Below are positions 5,083 to 6,121 of a stretch of DNA of 6,121 nucleotides, one piece after another. Positions within the stretch are counted from its first letter, which is position 1; every line of letters begins with the position of its first letter. The position numbers were made by a program, and so were the translations under genes. The DNA lies in contig PSRL01000150.1 of the NCBI GenBank assembly GCA_003176035.1, positions 1 to 6,121 on the forward strand. The letters are read 5' to 3'. Origin of the DNA: Verrucomicrobiota bacterium (GTDB taxonomy: Bacteria > Verrucomicrobiota > Verrucomicrobiia > Chthoniobacterales > Xiphinematobacteraceae). Under the pieces are notes generated by a model. That model did no database searches and was not told the origin of the DNA. It saw nothing but the letters and a program-made list of their open reading frames with translations.

Positions 5083-6121
5083 AGTTCAAAGAATAGCACT
5101 TTGCCAGACGCTGAAAATCAATTATCTGAGCTCTCGCCCACTCTTCATTGAGACCTAATTCCGCTCGCATGATCTCAGCAACCTCAGGGGCGACTTCAGC
5201 TGCTGCTGCCGTATCTAAAAAGAGCGCTCGCGTACGACGCGCTAAGACATCTTCCACGGTAAACGCCATTTCGCGTCGTACCGCCCAGGGAATTACGCTC
5301 TTTGGATAGGGAAGCTTGGGGTGTAAGGGCTCTTGCCACCGAGGATTTTCTTCGCAGAGAATCTGAAGTTCAAAAATGTCCGTCCCGTAGACTCGCAATA
5401 ATTCGTTGGACTGAGAAGCTCGCGCACTTCTCCAACCATGCAAGTGCAGGCGCTCAGTGACGCAGGGAGAATGACCATGTCCCGATAATTGCAGGGCGTG
5501 ATCCACAGCGTCTTCCGCCATTTTGCGATAGGTTGTCCATTTTCCGCCGGCCACCGTTAATAATCCGGAATTCGAAACAAAAATTTCATGATTGCGCGAA
5601 ATGGTTTTTGTCGCCGTGTCACCTTTGCCAGGTGGTCGGACAAGAGGACGCTGGCCCGCAAAAACTGAAAGGATGTCTTTTCGCGTAGGGCTCTTTGCCA
5701 AATAGCGCGAGGCATTTCGTAAAATAAATTCCACTTCCTCATCTAGAGCGCGTGGTTCAATTTCCGGCTTGGACATGGCCGTATCCGTCGTGCCCACAAT
5801 TACGCGGTTGTGCCAGGGAATCACGAAAAGGACACGTCCGTCATCTGTGTGAGGGACCATAATAGCGGAATTGCTAGCCAAAAAATCCTTACTAAAAACC
5901 AGATGAACTCCCTGGCTTGGCTGGACTGTGGAGACGGCCTGCGGATCGTCCAGTCTTCTGATTTCATCGGTAAAAATCCCGGTTGCGTTAATCACGACGC
6001 GAGCCTCAACCCGATAAGTTTCCCCGCTCAATTGATCCGTAAACTCCACCCCGTTGACAAGCCCGTCTTTTTTGGTGAGTTGAGTAACCCGCGCATGATT
6101 GAGAAGACAACCGCCAAGGCC
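5081..6121 (-). CDS. glpD: Aerobic glycerol-3-phosphate dehydrogenase, C-terminal part (partial, 5' end outside window)
   Basis: This FAD enzyme of the inner membrane face oxidises sn-glycerol-3-phosphate to dihydroxyacetone phosphate and passes electrons to quinone. The frame is open to the window edge (346 residues visible), so a GTG at 6049 is an internal valine and not the start; the missing N-terminus holds the GxGxxG FAD site. Counting from the visible start (6121), the family landmarks are ARVVINATGIFTDEI (about 42-56), PSQGVHLVF (about 68-76), the VGTTDTAM region (about 107-114), FAGQRPLVRP (about 151-160), and the FAD/substrate motif GGKWTTYRKMAEDAVD (about 191-206). The helical C-terminal domain contains WAVRREMAFTVEDVLARRTR (about 279-298). 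This C-terminal domain and the TTDT motif separate GlpD from simpler DAO-family oxidases. No frame break is seen. It is followed after 9 nt by the SDR gene. Full-length homologues have about 500-560 residues. Confidence 0.96.
   Translation of the reverse strand, partial: GLGGCLLNHARVTQLTKKDGLVNGVEFTDQLSGETYRVEARVVINATGIFTDEIRRLDDPQAVSTVQPSQGVHLVFSKDFLASNSAIMVPHTDDGRVLFVIPWHNRVIVGTTDTAMSKPEIEPRALDEEVEFILRNASRYLAKSPTRKDILSVFAGQRPLVRPPGKGDTATKTISRNHEIFVSNSGLLTVAGGKWTTYRKMAEDAVDHALQLSGHGHSPCVTERLHLHGWRSARASQSNELLRVYGTDIFELQILCEENPRWQEPLHPKLPYPKSVIPWAVRREMAFTVEDVLARRTRALFLDTAAAAEVAPEVAEIMRAELGLNEEWARAQIIDFQRLAKCYSLN

Noticed and set aside
5081..6049. glpD start at the GTG at 6049
   Set aside because: The frame is open upstream to the window edge and encodes GlpD-like sequence there (NHARVTQLTKKDG), so this GTG is internal.

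Overview
This is an ordinary bacterial chromosome segment in which every supported gene lies on the minus strand. It holds a heme A / cytochrome c oxidase assembly cluster, the 3' end of a glycerol-3-phosphate dehydrogenase gene with a co-transcribed short-chain dehydrogenase, a tRNA-Val gene, and a decayed integrase next to that tRNA. The base composition is moderate, the encoded proteins look aerobic and Gram-negative-like, and the integrase remnant and the proteins loosely resemble PVC-group (Verrucomicrobiota-like) sequences. That taxonomic guess comes from recall of family style only and is weak.

Read in the direction of transcription (right to left): glpD (6121-5081, N-terminus outside the window) is followed after 9 nt by an SDR oxidoreductase (5071-4322). 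Its ribosome binding site overlaps the glpD stop. A 164-nt spacer follows, then an OsmC-family protein (4157-3744), an 82-nt spacer, ctaA/COX15 heme A synthase (3661-2675), and, 24 nt on, ctaB heme O synthase (2650-1763). A 199-nt AT-rich spacer containing three nested inverted repeats leads to a SCO1/SenC copper chaperone (1563-913). This overlaps by ATGA a DUF420 membrane protein (916-359), whose reading frame runs into tRNA-Val(GAC) (368-294). Beyond the tRNA 3' end is a cluster of a repeated 12-mer (224-262) and a broken tyrosine-recombinase N-terminus (219-1).

Functionally, CtaB farnesylates heme B to heme O and CtaA oxidises heme O to heme A. SCO delivers copper to the Cu(A) site of oxidase subunit II, and DUF420 proteins are implicated in maturation of aa3-type oxidases. 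The four form one assembly module, with no oxidase structural subunit in the window. GlpD feeds electrons from glycerol-3-phosphate into the same respiratory chain, but there is no evidence of co-regulation.

The parts least explained by known genes are the nested hairpin region between ctaB and SCO, the DUF420 frame that ends inside a tRNA, and the tRNA-flanking repeats beside the dead integrase. I see no convincing novel multi-gene system.
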